A DNA stretch of 64,000 bases from Fusobacterium mortiferum (GTDB lineage Bacteria; Fusobacteriota; Fusobacteriia; Fusobacteriales; Fusobacteriaceae), in the NCBI RefSeq assembly GCF_016900045.1, contig NZ_JACSNP010000009.1, positions 1 to 64,000 of the forward strand. The letters are read 5' to 3'. This document shows, one piece after another, positions 23,295 through 33,667 of the stretch; position 1 is the stretch's first letter, and each line of letters opens with the position of its first letter. A program made the position numbers and the translations under genes. The notes beneath the pieces are model-generated. The model searched no databases. It saw only the letters and a list, made by a program, of their open reading frames with translations, and was not told the origin of the DNA.

Positions 23295-25418
23295 ATGAAA
23301 AACAAATTTTTTGATATGAAAATAATGATAATAGGGATATTATTTACTATATTAATAGTTATCTTTCAAATACATAAACATAGGACAGTTGAAGAGAATC
23401 AAACTAAGAATGTGGGAATAATATTAACAAATAAATTAAAAGCTAAGATGGAAGTTTTAGAGGATGTAACAGAGTATTTGAAAGAATTTACTATAATAAG
23501 AAAGGGAAATTTATCACAAGAGGATTTTTATAAAATATCTAGATATTTATATTCACTTTATAAAGATAATGAAATTATGGGGATATTTTATTTAAAAGGT
23601 GGAAAAGTTGAATATATATATCCATTGAAAAGAAATGTAGGAACATTAGGTTTAGATATTTTTAAGGCTGAAGATAGGAAAGAAGATGCTTATTTAGCAA
23701 TGGAGAAAAAACAAGCAGTAGTATCTGGACCATATGACTTATACCAAGGTGGTAGAGGATTAATTATAAGAAATCCGATTTTTGTGAAAGAAGAGGATGG
23801 TAGTGATAAATTTATTGGGTTTAGTGTTGTTATTGCAAAATTTCCAGATTTTATAGATAGTATTGACTTAAATGAGATTTCAGATTATAACTATAAAATA
23901 ACTACATTTTCAAATGAAGAGGAAAAACTAATTGCTAAAAGTAAAGGTGAGATGACATCACCTAGAGTATTTACTGTAAACATTTTTAATAATAAGTGGA
24001 AAATAGCCTTAGAACCAATTAATTTTCTGGGGAAATTAGATGGAGTTTTGGTTGTGTTTGTGAGTTTGATTATTTTGACTCTAATACTATCAAATCTTTC
24101 ACATAGATATAAAGAAAATCGTATGTTACTTGAAGAGCTAGAATTAGAAAAGGAGTTATTTGTAGTAGCTTTAGAAAATAGTAATATGGTTATCTTTACA
24201 TATGATGATGAAACTGGAAAAATAATTTTTAGAAATAAAAGATATTTTATAGAGGAATATAGTAATTATACAGAGATATACCCTGAAATGTTAGAGGGAA
24301 GTCTAATTATAGAAGAGGGAAAAGAAAAACTTATAGAGATATTCTCGGCGATAAAAGGTGGAAGAAAGAGTGCTTCTTGCATAGTTAAAAAGAAAAATGA
24401 AAAATATGGATATATTTGGGAAAAAATAACACTGCTAAATCCCTTTGTTGATAAATATGGTATGAGAAAAATAATTGGAGTAGTTGAAAATATAACTGAT
24501 TCTAAAGAAAAAGAGTTAAAGTTAGAAAGAGAAAGACATTATAAGAATGCCTTGAATGAAGGTTCTGTATTTTATTTAGAGGGAAATATTACAGCAAATA
24601 GCATACTGTTATTAAATGTTGAAAATTTTGAAGAGAATAAAATAGAGTATGAGAGTTTCATAAAAAAATATATAAAAAATAATATTTATGAAGATGACCA
24701 AAAATGGCTAGAGAAAGCTTTAAGTATAGAAGGATGTAAAAAAAAATATTTTGAATATGGGAGTAAAGCTTTTACAGTAGAGTATCGTTGTCTTCATGAA
24801 GAGAGATATATTTGGGTAAGAGCAAATATTTATTTTACAGCGACTCCTAAAAATGATGAGTTGAATATTGTAATAGTAGTTAGAGATATAGATGAAGAGA
24901 AAAAAAGGGAGATGTCTTTAATAAATCAAGCAGAAAGAGATATGTTGACAGGATTATACAATAGAAGTGCTATAAAAAATAGAATAAATGATTTTTTCTC
25001 TCATGATGTAAGAAGTGGAGCATTCTTTATTTTAGATTTAGATAATTTCAAAAGTATAAATGATAACTACGGTCATCAATATGGAGATATTGTTTTAAAA
25101 GATACAGCAAAAATTTTAGTAAATAGTTTTAGAGAAGAGGATTTAGTAGCTAGATTAGGTGGAGATGAGTTTGTTGTTTTTATGAAGGATATTAAAAGTA
25201 GTGAAATTGCAGAAAGAAAAGCAAAATTATTAACTACCGCTTTGAAAAGAGTTTATAAAGAGCAAGGAAAAAAAATAGAGATAAGTGCTTCAATAGGAGT
25301 AGTAGTAACTTTCAATAGTAAGAAAGATTTTGAAACTCTTTATTTAGCTGCAGATGACTTAATGTATGATATAAAAAGAGAAAAGAAAGACGGATATAAG
25401 TTGGTTGTAAATTTTTAA
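23295..25418 (+). CDS. Membrane PAS-GGDEF diguanylate cyclase
   Basis: Two membrane segments (about 8-27 and 248-266) enclose an extracytoplasmic sensor of about 220 residues, Cache-like by size and layout. Two PAS-like modules follow (about 285-410 and 420-540). The GGDEF domain begins at DMLTGLYNR and has the intact GGDEF signature at about 622-626 and SIGV later. It should make c-di-GMP, the ligand of the two upstream riboswitches, and is the only cyclase in the island. The next gene, a hybrid kinase, starts 18 nt downstream, so both are probably cotranscribed. Confidence 0.92.
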   Translation: MKNKFFDMKIMIIGILFTILIVIFQIHKHRTVEENQTKNVGIILTNKLKAKMEVLEDVTEYLKEFTIIRKGNLSQEDFYKISRYLYSLYKDNEIMGIFYLKGGKVEYIYPLKRNVGTLGLDIFKAEDRKEDAYLAMEKKQAVVSGPYDLYQGGRGLIIRNPIFVKEEDGSDKFIGFSVVIAKFPDFIDSIDLNEISDYNYKITTFSNEEEKLIAKSKGEMTSPRVFTVNIFNNKWKIALEPINFLGKLDGVLVVFVSLIILTLILSNLSHRYKENRMLLEELELEKELFVVALENSNMVIFTYDDETGKIIFRNKRYFIEEYSNYTEIYPEMLEGSLIIEEGKEKLIEIFSAIKGGRKSASCIVKKKNEKYGYIWEKITLLNPFVDKYGMRKIIGVVENITDSKEKELKLERERHYKNALNEGSVFYLEGNITANSILLLNVENFEENKIEYESFIKKYIKNNIYEDDQKWLEKALSIEGCKKKYFEYGSKAFTVEYRCLHEERYIWVRANIYFTATPKNDELNIVIVVRDIDEEKKREMSLINQAERDMLTGLYNRSAIKNRINDFFSHDVRSGAFFILDLDNFKSINDNYGHQYGDIVLKDTAKILVNSFREEDLVARLGGDEFVVFMKDIKSSEIAERKAKLLTTALKRVYKEQGKKIEISASIGVVVTFNSKKDFETLYLAADDLMYDIKREKKDGYKLVVNF

Positions 25419-25436
25419 GGAAAGTTGGTGGAATAG

Positions 25437-27398
25437 ATGATAGATGAAAAAGTTATCCATGATATTTTGCAAGAGGCTGATATAGGAATATGGACAATAG
25501 AAATTGATAATAATAAATTACCAAGAATGTTTGCAAATGATACTATGCTAAAATTAATAGAGGCAAATAAAAATGATACTCCAGAAATAGTTTATAAAAA
25601 ATGGTTTGAGAATATAGAAAAGGATGACTATCAGTTAGTAAATAATGCTGTAGAAGAGATAGTAAAAGTTGGAAAAGCTGAAATAAGTTATTCTTGGCAA
25701 AGTCCTAAACGAGGAAAAACATATGTAAGATGTGGAGGAAGTTTAGATTCTAAATATAGTAAAGGTATTAGGATATCAGGGTATCATCAGGATATTACAG
25801 AACTAGCTTTAGTAAAAAAAGAAAAAGAATGGTTAGAGAAATTAAACATTGATATAACAAACTCCTTAGGAATACTTTATGATGGAATATATCGTATTGA
25901 TTTAGAGAAAAGAGATATTAGTATATTAAAATCTATTTTTTCTAAAAAGAAAATAGAAAAAAAATTAAGTTATGAAGAGTTTTTAGAAATATTGGAAAAG
26001 CATTTTGAAGGTGAGGAGATAGAACAACTAAAGGATGATTTTTTAATAAAGAATTTGAAGAAAATTTTAACTCAAAAAGAGAGTGTAAAGATAAGAGAGA
26101 TAAAGAATAAAAATAATTGGTATGAGTATACAATATTTTTTAAAAAAGAGAGTGAAGAAAATAGATACTTAATAATAACATTAAAAGATATAACTGATAG
26201 AAAAAGTAAAGAGGAAGAGAATACAAGAAATTTGAAAGAAGCTTATGAGGCAGCTAAGCAAGCTAACATATCAAAAACTAGTTTTTTATCAAGAATGTCT
26301 CATGATATAAGAACTCCAATAAATGCCATAATAGGAATGGTAGGAATAGCTAAAAGAAATTTAGAAGATAGAGATAAAGTAGACGGATGTTTAACAAAGA
26401 TTTTAAAGGCAAGTAATATTTTGTTGGAGTTAATAAATCAAGTTCTAGATATGAGTAAAATAGAGAATGAAAATTATATAGAAAAAATAGAAACTTTTAA
26501 TTTAAAAAATCTAACAAATGAATTAAGTCAAATTTACTGTGAATTGGCTAAGAAGAAAAAGCAAGATTATAGTTTAAGATATGAAAACTTAAAAAATGAG
26601 TATGTAAAATCGAATATTGTATCTTTGCAGAGGATTTTTACTAATGTTGTTTCAAATGCAATAAAATATACACCAAAAGGTGGTAAAATAGAAATAGTAG
26701 TAAAAGAATTAAAAAATGAAAAAGAGGATAGGAAAAGCTATCAGTTAGAAGTTAAAGATAATGGAATAGGAATATCAAAGGAATTTTTAAAAAAAATTTA
26801 CGAACCTTTTAGTAGAGAAAAAAGTTCAGAAATAGGAACAGGATTAGGAATGTCTATAGTGCATAACTTAGTTTCAATACTAAATGGAAATATAGAAATA
26901 GATAGCGAGTTAGGTAAAGGAACAACCGTATATGTGACTTTAGAGCTTGAAATAGAGAGAAAAAAAGAAGAAAAAAGAGAAGAGATAGAAGCTGAAGAAG
27001 AGAGATTGGAAGAGCTGAACCTTAAAGGTAAAAAAATATTACTCGTAGAGGATAATGAGTTAAATTGTGAGATTGCTTATGAGCTTTTAAGTCTTACAGG
27101 AGCAGAAGTAAAAATAGCAGAAAACGGTACAAAAGCAGTAGAAATTTTTAAAAATTCTAAAATAGGAGAGTTTGATATTATATTTATGGATATTCAAATG
27201 CCTATAATGGATGGTTATATGGCTACTAAAAATATAAGAGAGCTTGATAGAGAAGATGCAAGGAGTATAGTAATAGTTGCTATGTCAGCAAATACTTTTT
27301 CAGATGATATTCAAAAAGCAAGATATTATGGTATGAATGATCATATTCCAAAACCTATCGATATAAAAAAAATAATTAATATTTTAAAAGCAATATAG
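25437..27398 (+). CDS. Cytoplasmic PAS hybrid histidine kinase
   Basis: No membrane segment is seen. Two PAS-like regions (about 1-125 and 135-265) precede HisKA with MSHDIRTPINA (phospho-acceptor His near 289), then HATPase with VVSNAIKYT, DNGIGI and GTGLGMSI. A glutamate-rich linker leads to a receiver domain starting near LVEDNE and carrying Asp near 585 in FMDIQMP. It resembles the hybrid kinase at 7359 in its kinase-receiver half, so the island is bracketed by related kinases. No output protein is adjacent, and the partner could be the REC-HD-GYP protein at 9884. A terminator follows. Confidence 0.92.
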   Translation: MIDEKVIHDILQEADIGIWTIEIDNNKLPRMFANDTMLKLIEANKNDTPEIVYKKWFENIEKDDYQLVNNAVEEIVKVGKAEISYSWQSPKRGKTYVRCGGSLDSKYSKGIRISGYHQDITELALVKKEKEWLEKLNIDITNSLGILYDGIYRIDLEKRDISILKSIFSKKKIEKKLSYEEFLEILEKHFEGEEIEQLKDDFLIKNLKKILTQKESVKIREIKNKNNWYEYTIFFKKESEENRYLIITLKDITDRKSKEEENTRNLKEAYEAAKQANISKTSFLSRMSHDIRTPINAIIGMVGIAKRNLEDRDKVDGCLTKILKASNILLELINQVLDMSKIENENYIEKIETFNLKNLTNELSQIYCELAKKKKQDYSLRYENLKNEYVKSNIVSLQRIFTNVVSNAIKYTPKGGKIEIVVKELKNEKEDRKSYQLEVKDNGIGISKEFLKKIYEPFSREKSSEIGTGLGMSIVHNLVSILNGNIEIDSELGKGTTVYVTLELEIERKKEEKREEIEAEEERLEELNLKGKKILLVEDNELNCEIAYELLSLTGAEVKIAENGTKAVEIFKNSKIGEFDIIFMDIQMPIMDGYMATKNIRELDREDARSIVIVAMSANTFSDDIQKARYYGMNDHIPKPIDIKKIINILKAI

Positions 27399-27415
27399 AT
27401 AAAATATATAGAGTA

Positions 27416-27456
27416 GGACTTTTACAATTTAGAAGAGGTAAAGGTCCTTATTTTTT
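27416..27456 (+). terminator. Intrinsic terminator closing the c-di-GMP island
   Basis: GGACTTTTAC at 27416-27425 pairs with GTAAAGGTCC at 27438-27447 (one G-T pair), followed by a T-rich run. Confidence 0.85.
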
Positions 27457-27475
27457 ATAAAAAATAAAAAAAAAC

Positions 27476-27504
27476 TTGACAAAAAGAAAAAAATATTATA
27501 TATT
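27476..27504 (+). promoter_or_regulatory. Heat-shock operon promoter
   Basis: A perfect -35 TTGACA at 27476-27481, a 17-nt spacer and TATATT at 27499-27504 lie immediately upstream of the CIRCE operator. Confidence 0.85.
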
Positions 27505-27517
27505 TACATTATAAGAA

Positions 27518-27544
27518 TTAGCACTCTTGATAAATGAGTGCTAA
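27518..27544 (+). promoter_or_regulatory. CIRCE operator (HrcA-binding site)
   Basis: TTAGCACTC, nine bases and GAGTGCTAA form a perfect CIRCE inverted repeat. HrcA bound here would block the promoter that ends 14 nt upstream. It is the only CIRCE copy I find in the window. Confidence 0.97.
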
Positions 27545-27560
27545 CAAAAAGGTGGTAAAA

Positions 27561-28589
27561 ATGTCTATAACAGAGAGAGAAAAACTCGTATTAAACGCTA
27601 TAGTAAACTATTACCTCAATTTTGGTGATACTATAGGTTCTAGGACATTGGTAAAAAAATATGGTATTGATCTTTCCTCAGCAACTATTAGAAATGTAAT
27701 GGCTGATTTAGAAGATATGGGATTTATAGCAAAAACTCATACCTCTTCTGGAAGAATTCCTACTGATAAGGGATATAAATACTATCTTGATGAACTTTTA
27801 AAAATAGAGAAACTTACGAAACAGGAGAAAGAAAATATTGAACTTTCTTATGAGAATCGTGTAAATGAATTGGATATGTTATTACAACATACATCTTCAC
27901 TTCTTTCAAAGTTGACTACATATGCTGGAATAGCAATGGGGCCAGCTATAATAATAGAGAAGGTAAAAAAAGTTGAGCTAGTACATATAGATGATTATAT
28001 GATAATAAGTATAATCGTTTTAGAAAATAGAACTGTAAAAACTAAAAAGGTAATACTGACAAATCCAATAACTAAAGATGAGTTAGCTGAGCTTACTGAA
28101 GAGATAAATGAGAGATTGAAAGTTGAAGATTTAAGTTCAACAGAGATTGAAAATTTTATATTAGGTAAGAAGAAAATTATTCCTAAGGTAGCACAGCATT
28201 ATGAGGATGATGGGAAGCTATTTATTAATAATGTACCAAGTATATTTAGAGATAAAAATGTAAATGAAGTTTCAGAAGCATTGGAACTATTTAATCAAAG
28301 AAAAGATATCAGAGGAATATTTGAGCATATAATAAATACAAGAAATACTACAAATGGAAGAGTAGAGGTAGTATTTGGAGATGAGCTAGGAATAAAGGAA
28401 CTAGAGGATTATAGCTTTGTATATTCAACATATAGCATTGGAGATTCACAAGGGGTAATCGGAGTAATAGGACCTAAGAGAATGGCTTATTCGAAGACAA
28501 TGGGACTTATAAAATATGTAACTCAAGAGGTAAATAAGGTAATAAATCAAAATCAGATTGAGAGAAAGGATGAAATTGATGAAAGATAA
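27561..28589 (+). CDS. hrcA: Heat-inducible transcription repressor HrcA
   Basis: HrcA represses class I heat-shock genes by binding CIRCE. The N-terminal winged helix contains LNFGDTIGSRTL and the recognition region SSATIRNVMADLEDMG; HTSSGRIPTDKGYKYY follows. The length (342 aa) is normal. An in-frame ATG at 27534 lies inside the CIRCE element and has no ribosome-binding site, whereas AAGGTGG precedes the ATG at 27561. The gene heads the order hrcA-grpE-dnaK-epimerase-dnaJ and is autoregulated through the operator just upstream. Its 3' end overlaps the start of grpE. Confidence 0.97.
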   Translation: MSITEREKLVLNAIVNYYLNFGDTIGSRTLVKKYGIDLSSATIRNVMADLEDMGFIAKTHTSSGRIPTDKGYKYYLDELLKIEKLTKQEKENIELSYENRVNELDMLLQHTSSLLSKLTTYAGIAMGPAIIIEKVKKVELVHIDDYMIISIIVLENRTVKTKKVILTNPITKDELAELTEEINERLKVEDLSSTEIENFILGKKKIIPKVAQHYEDDGKLFINNVPSIFRDKNVNEVSEALELFNQRKDIRGIFEHIINTRNTTNGRVEVVFGDELGIKELEDYSFVYSTYSIGDSQGVIGVIGPKRMAYSKTMGLIKYVTQEVNKVINQNQIERKDEIDER

Positions 28590-29169
28590 AATAAAAGAGA
28601 TGTTTGGAAAAAAAGAAGAAGATAAAAAAGAGTGTGGATGTGGACCTGAATGTGAGTGCTCTTGTAAAGATGAGAAAGTAGAAGAGCCAAAGCAAGAGGA
28701 TATATTAGCACAAAAAGATGAAGAAATAGGAAAATTAAAGGCTGAAGTAGAGGATTGGAAACAATCATACTTAAGAAAGCAAGCTGAATTCCAAAACTTT
28801 ACAAAGAGAAAAGAAAAAGAGATGGAAGAGCTTAGAAAGTTTGCTTCTGAAAAGATAATAACTAAACTTTTAGATGGACTAGATAACTTAGAGAGAGCTA
28901 TAGCAGCTTCATCAGCAACTAAAGACTTTGATGGACTAGTAAAAGGAGTAGATATGATACTGGGACAATTAAAAGGAATTATGGAATCTGAGGGAGTAGA
29001 GGCTATAAAGTCAGAAGGAAAGTATGACCCTATGTATCATCATGCCGTAATGGTAGAGGATAACCCAGAGTTTGAAGATGATCACATTGTATTAGAGTTA
29101 CAAAAAGGATATACAATGAAGGGAAAAGTAATCAGACCATCGATGGTTAAAGTTTGTAAAAAAGGATAA
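28579..29169 (+). CDS. grpE: Nucleotide-exchange factor GrpE with cysteine-rich N-terminus
   Basis: GrpE releases ADP from DnaK. The long helix with EVEDWKQSYLRKQAEFQNF and the beta domain ending KGYTMKGKVIRPSMVKV are typical. The N-terminal tail is odd: five cysteines fall within eleven residues (CGCGPECECSC), a possible metal-binding or redox site. The ATG at 28579 has AAAGGA at good spacing; it lies within the last codons of hrcA (11-nt overlap), implying translational coupling. Upstream in-frame starts at 28558 and 28570 have no suitable ribosome-binding site. Confidence 0.95.
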   Translation: MKDKIKEMFGKKEEDKKECGCGPECECSCKDEKVEEPKQEDILAQKDEEIGKLKAEVEDWKQSYLRKQAEFQNFTKRKEKEMEELRKFASEKIITKLLDGLDNLERAIAASSATKDFDGLVKGVDMILGQLKGIMESEGVEAIKSEGKYDPMYHHAVMVEDNPEFEDDHIVLELQKGYTMKGKVIRPSMVKVCKKG

Positions 29170-29204
29170 TTAAATCGTAGTAAATAAAGTTTTAATATAG
29201 ATAG

Positions 29205-31046
<1,842 letters not shown>

Positions 31047-31077
31047 TATAGATAAAAAGTTCTAATGAAAGTATAGA

Positions 31078-31124
31078 AGGGGAGAAGGGGTTATACCCCT
31101 CTTCCCTTATCTTATAATTATAAG
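31078..31124 (+). other. Hairpin-rich dnaK-epimerase intergenic spacer
   Basis: An imperfect G-rich/C-rich hairpin (GGGG at 31087-31090 with CCCC at 31096-31099, extended) is followed by the palindrome CTTATAATTATAAG at 31111-31124. There is no clean T tract, so this may be an attenuator or RNA-processing site lowering expression of the downstream genes. Confidence 0.4.
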
Positions 31125-31136
31125 GGAGAATAGAAT

Positions 31137-32009
31137 ATGGAGATAAGATTAAATAATGGTTTATTAGAAGTTAGATTAGAAAGTTTTGGTGCAGAATTAG
31201 TAGGGCTTAAAGATTTAAAAAATGGTAGAGAGTATATGTGGCAAAAGGATCCAAGGTTCTGGGCTAAATGTTCTCCTATACTATTTCCTTTTGTTGGAGC
31301 TTTGAAAGAGAACAGATATTTTTATGAAGGAAAAGAGTACCAAGTAAAAACAAGACATGGATTTGCAAGAGATTATGAGTTTAAAGTAAATCATCAAGAT
31401 GAAAAAAGTGTTGAGTTTCTATTTGAAAGTAATGATGAAACACTAAAAATTTATCCTTTTAATTTTAAACTTTATTTAAAATATATCCTAGAGGGAAAAA
31501 AGCTTAAGATGGAGTATAGAGTTGAAAATTTAGGAGATAAAAAAATGTATTTCTCTTTAGGAGCACACCCAGCATTTGCACTACCAGTAGGTGATGGGAT
31601 AGACTATTCTGATTACTATATAGAGTTTGAAAAAGAGGAGAGTGGAGAGATAAAAATAGTAAATAATGCACTAGTTGACTCTCAAAAAACAGAAAAAGCT
31701 TTTGATGGTAAAAAAATAGTTTTAACAAAAGAGAGATTCAAAAATGATGCTTTAATAATAGAGAATCCTAACTCTTCAAAAGTAAATCTTAAAAATGATA
31801 AAACTAACTACAATGTAAGTTTTACATATAAAGGATTTACGTATATGGCTTTCTGGAATATGGTAGGAGCTGAGTATGTTTGTTTAGAGCCTTGGTGTGG
31901 AATATCTGATTATGATAATTGTAGTGGTAATATAGAAGAGAAAAAAGGTATTGAAGTAATTGATGTTGGAGAAAAATTTATAAGAAATATAGATATAGAA
32001 ATTCTATAA
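31137..32009 (+). CDS. Aldose 1-epimerase family protein (LacX-like)
   Basis: A galactose-mutarotase-like protein of 290 residues. Family features include an N-terminal LRLESFGAELVGL-type strand, YMWQKDPRFWAKCSPILFPFVG, KTRHGFARDYEF (catalytic His region), LGAHPAFALP and CLEPWCG with the C-terminal Glu. The relatives act on hexoses or hexose phosphates; the substrate is unknown. It lies between dnaK and dnaJ, an unusual place for a sugar enzyme, and a separate extended -10 follows it for dnaJ. It may be heat-shock coexpressed through read-through. Confidence 0.85.
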   Translation: MEIRLNNGLLEVRLESFGAELVGLKDLKNGREYMWQKDPRFWAKCSPILFPFVGALKENRYFYEGKEYQVKTRHGFARDYEFKVNHQDEKSVEFLFESNDETLKIYPFNFKLYLKYILEGKKLKMEYRVENLGDKKMYFSLGAHPAFALPVGDGIDYSDYYIEFEKEESGEIKIVNNALVDSQKTEKAFDGKKIVLTKERFKNDALIIENPNSSKVNLKNDKTNYNVSFTYKGFTYMAFWNMVGAEYVCLEPWCGISDYDNCSGNIEEKKGIEVIDVGEKFIRNIDIEIL

Positions 32010-32024
32010 ATTTAAAATCTATGA

Positions 32025-32030
32025 TATAAT
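32025..32030 (+). promoter_or_regulatory. Extended -10 promoter for dnaJ
   Basis: CTATGATATAATAAAA contains TATAAT preceded by TGA, 45 nt before the dnaJ start. It would allow dnaJ expression apart from the CIRCE-controlled transcript. Confidence 0.55.
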
Positions 32031-32074
32031 AAAAAAAGAGTGTAAAATTATTGTTGAAGGAGAGAGAATATTAA

Positions 32075-33253
32075 ATGGCAGATAAAAGAGATTACTATGA
32101 AGTCCTAGGAATATCTAAAGGAGCTTCAGAAGATGAAATAAAAAAAGCATATAGAAAAGCAGCCATGAAATACCACCCTGATAAGTTCAGTAATGCAAGT
32201 GAAAAAGAGAAAAAAGAAGCTGAAGAAAAATTTAAAGAGGTAAATGAAGCTTATCAAGTTTTATCAGATGCACAAAAGAAAGCTCAATATGATCAATTTG
32301 GACATGCGGCCTTTGAGCAAGGAGCTGGAGGGTTCGGTGGTGGATTCGGTGGCTTTGGTGGAGCTGGAGGATTTGAAGATATATTCAGTTCATTCTTCGG
32401 TGGAGGAGGTTCTGGATTTGGTGGATTCGGTGGTGGATTTGGAGGTTCATCAAGAAGAAGTTATGTAGAGCCAGGAAGAGACTTAAGATACCAAGTTGAG
32501 ATAACACTTGAAGAGGTAGCAACAGGAGTAGAAAAAACTCTGAAATATAAGAGAAATGGAAAGTGTAAAAGTTGTGATGGAACAGGTGCAGAATCTGGAA
32601 GTGCAATGAAAACTTGTCCAAAATGTAATGGAAGAGGTTATGTAGAGGTAACTCAAAGAACAATCTTAGGTAATATGGTAAGTCAAATGGAATGTGATGA
32701 GTGCCATGGAAAAGGAAAAGTACCTGAGAAAAAATGTAAATCTTGTGGTGGAACTGGAATAGCAAAAGAGACAGTTGAAAAGAAAGTAAGAATACCAGCG
32801 GGAATAGAGAATGGACAAAAATTAAGACTTGATGGTATGGGAGAAGCTAGTGAATCTGGTGGACCAAATGGAGATTTATATGTGATAGTAAAAGTTAAAG
32901 ACCATGCAATCTTTGAAAGAGATGAAATGGATATTATGTGTGAAATCCCTATTAAATTTACAACAGCTGCTCTAGGTGGAGAGGTAGAAGTACCTACTTT
33001 AAAAGGTAAGAAAACAATAAAAATACCAGCAGGAACTCAAACAGGTAAGAGCTTTAGAATGAGAGGAGAGGGATTACCAGCATTGAGAGGATCTATGGTA
33101 GGAGATGAAATTGTAAAAGTTGTTGTAGAAACTCCAATAGATTTAAATGAAAAACAAAGAGAATTACTAAGAGCCTTTGAAGATAGCTTAAAAGATAAAA
33201 ACTATACGAAGCATAAAACATGGTTAGATAAAGTAAAAGCATTTTTTAAATAG
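32075..33253 (+). CDS. dnaJ: Co-chaperone DnaJ (Hsp40)
   Basis: 392 residues. The J domain (1-70) has the HPD motif in YHPDKF. A long glycine/phenylalanine region (about 85-130) follows, then the zinc-finger domain with four CxxCxGxG units ([32 protein letters not shown]) and the C-terminal substrate-binding domain. It stimulates DnaK ATPase and delivers clients. It is type I DnaJ with all expected parts. It lies downstream of the epimerase gene and is followed by a separate promoter for yajC. Confidence 0.97.
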   Translation: MADKRDYYEVLGISKGASEDEIKKAYRKAAMKYHPDKFSNASEKEKKEAEEKFKEVNEAYQVLSDAQKKAQYDQFGHAAFEQGAGGFGGGFGGFGGAGGFEDIFSSFFGGGGSGFGGFGGGFGGSSRRSYVEPGRDLRYQVEITLEEVATGVEKTLKYKRNGKCKSCDGTGAESGSAMKTCPKCNGRGYVEVTQRTILGNMVSQMECDECHGKGKVPEKKCKSCGGTGIAKETVEKKVRIPAGIENGQKLRLDGMGEASESGGPNGDLYVIVKVKDHAIFERDEMDIMCEIPIKFTTAALGGEVEVPTLKGKKTIKIPAGTQTGKSFRMRGEGLPALRGSMVGDEIVKVVVETPIDLNEKQRELLRAFEDSLKDKNYTKHKTWLDKVKAFFK

Positions 33254-33254
33254 T

Positions 33255-33283
33255 TTGAAAAATAAAAGTTTTTATGCTATACT
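33255..33283 (+). promoter_or_regulatory. Promoter for yajC
   Basis: TTGAAA, a 17-nt spacer and TATACT preceded by TGC, 36 nt before the ATG at 33319. Confidence 0.75.
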
Positions 33284-33318
33284 AAAGAGAAGAAAAATTT
33301 GGTTAGAGGGGGATAACA

Positions 33319-33591
33319 ATGGAACAATTACTAGGTAAATACGGTGGAATGATACTTACTTTTGCTATATGGATAGCAGTATTCTATTTTCTATTAATAT
33401 TACCAAATAAAAAGAAACAAAAGAAACAACAAGAGATGTTAGACTCTATAAAAGAAGGATCTGAAATTATTACTGTTGGAGGAATAAAGGGAACAGTAGT
33501 AGCAGTATTAGGAGATTATGTAGAAGTAAGAGTAGATAAAGGTGTAAAAATAACTTTTAGAAAAACTGCTATATCAACAGTATTACAATAA
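33319..33591 (+). CDS. yajC: Preprotein translocase accessory subunit YajC
   Basis: 90 residues with one N-terminal membrane segment (about 10-28, ILTFAIWIAVFYFLLIL), followed by PNKKKQKKQQEML and a small domain with SEIITVGGIKGTVV, the YajC signature. YajC joins SecDF and the SecYEG channel in the inner membrane. secD and secF are not adjacent here. A GGGGGAT-type ribosome-binding site precedes the ATG. A strong terminator follows, so it forms its own transcript. Confidence 0.93.
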   Translation: MEQLLGKYGGMILTFAIWIAVFYFLLILPNKKKQKKQQEMLDSIKEGSEIITVGGIKGTVVAVLGDYVEVRVDKGVKITFRKTAISTVLQ

Positions 33592-33610
33592 TAGTTAAAG
33601 AAATTTTAAG

Positions 33611-33645
33611 GAGGGTTTAAGGGACAATTCCCTACCCTCTTTTTT
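33611..33645 (+). terminator. Intrinsic terminator after yajC
   Basis: GAGGGT pairs with ACCCTC and AGGGA with TCCCT inside; T6 follows. The next gene starts 23 nt later and has no clear promoter, so some read-through is likely. Confidence 0.85.
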
Positions 33646-33667
33646 CATGATAGAGATGGAGAGATTG

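Noticed and set aside
27534-27560. HrcA start at the upstream ATG
   Set aside because: That ATG is part of the CIRCE operator and has no ribosome-binding site.
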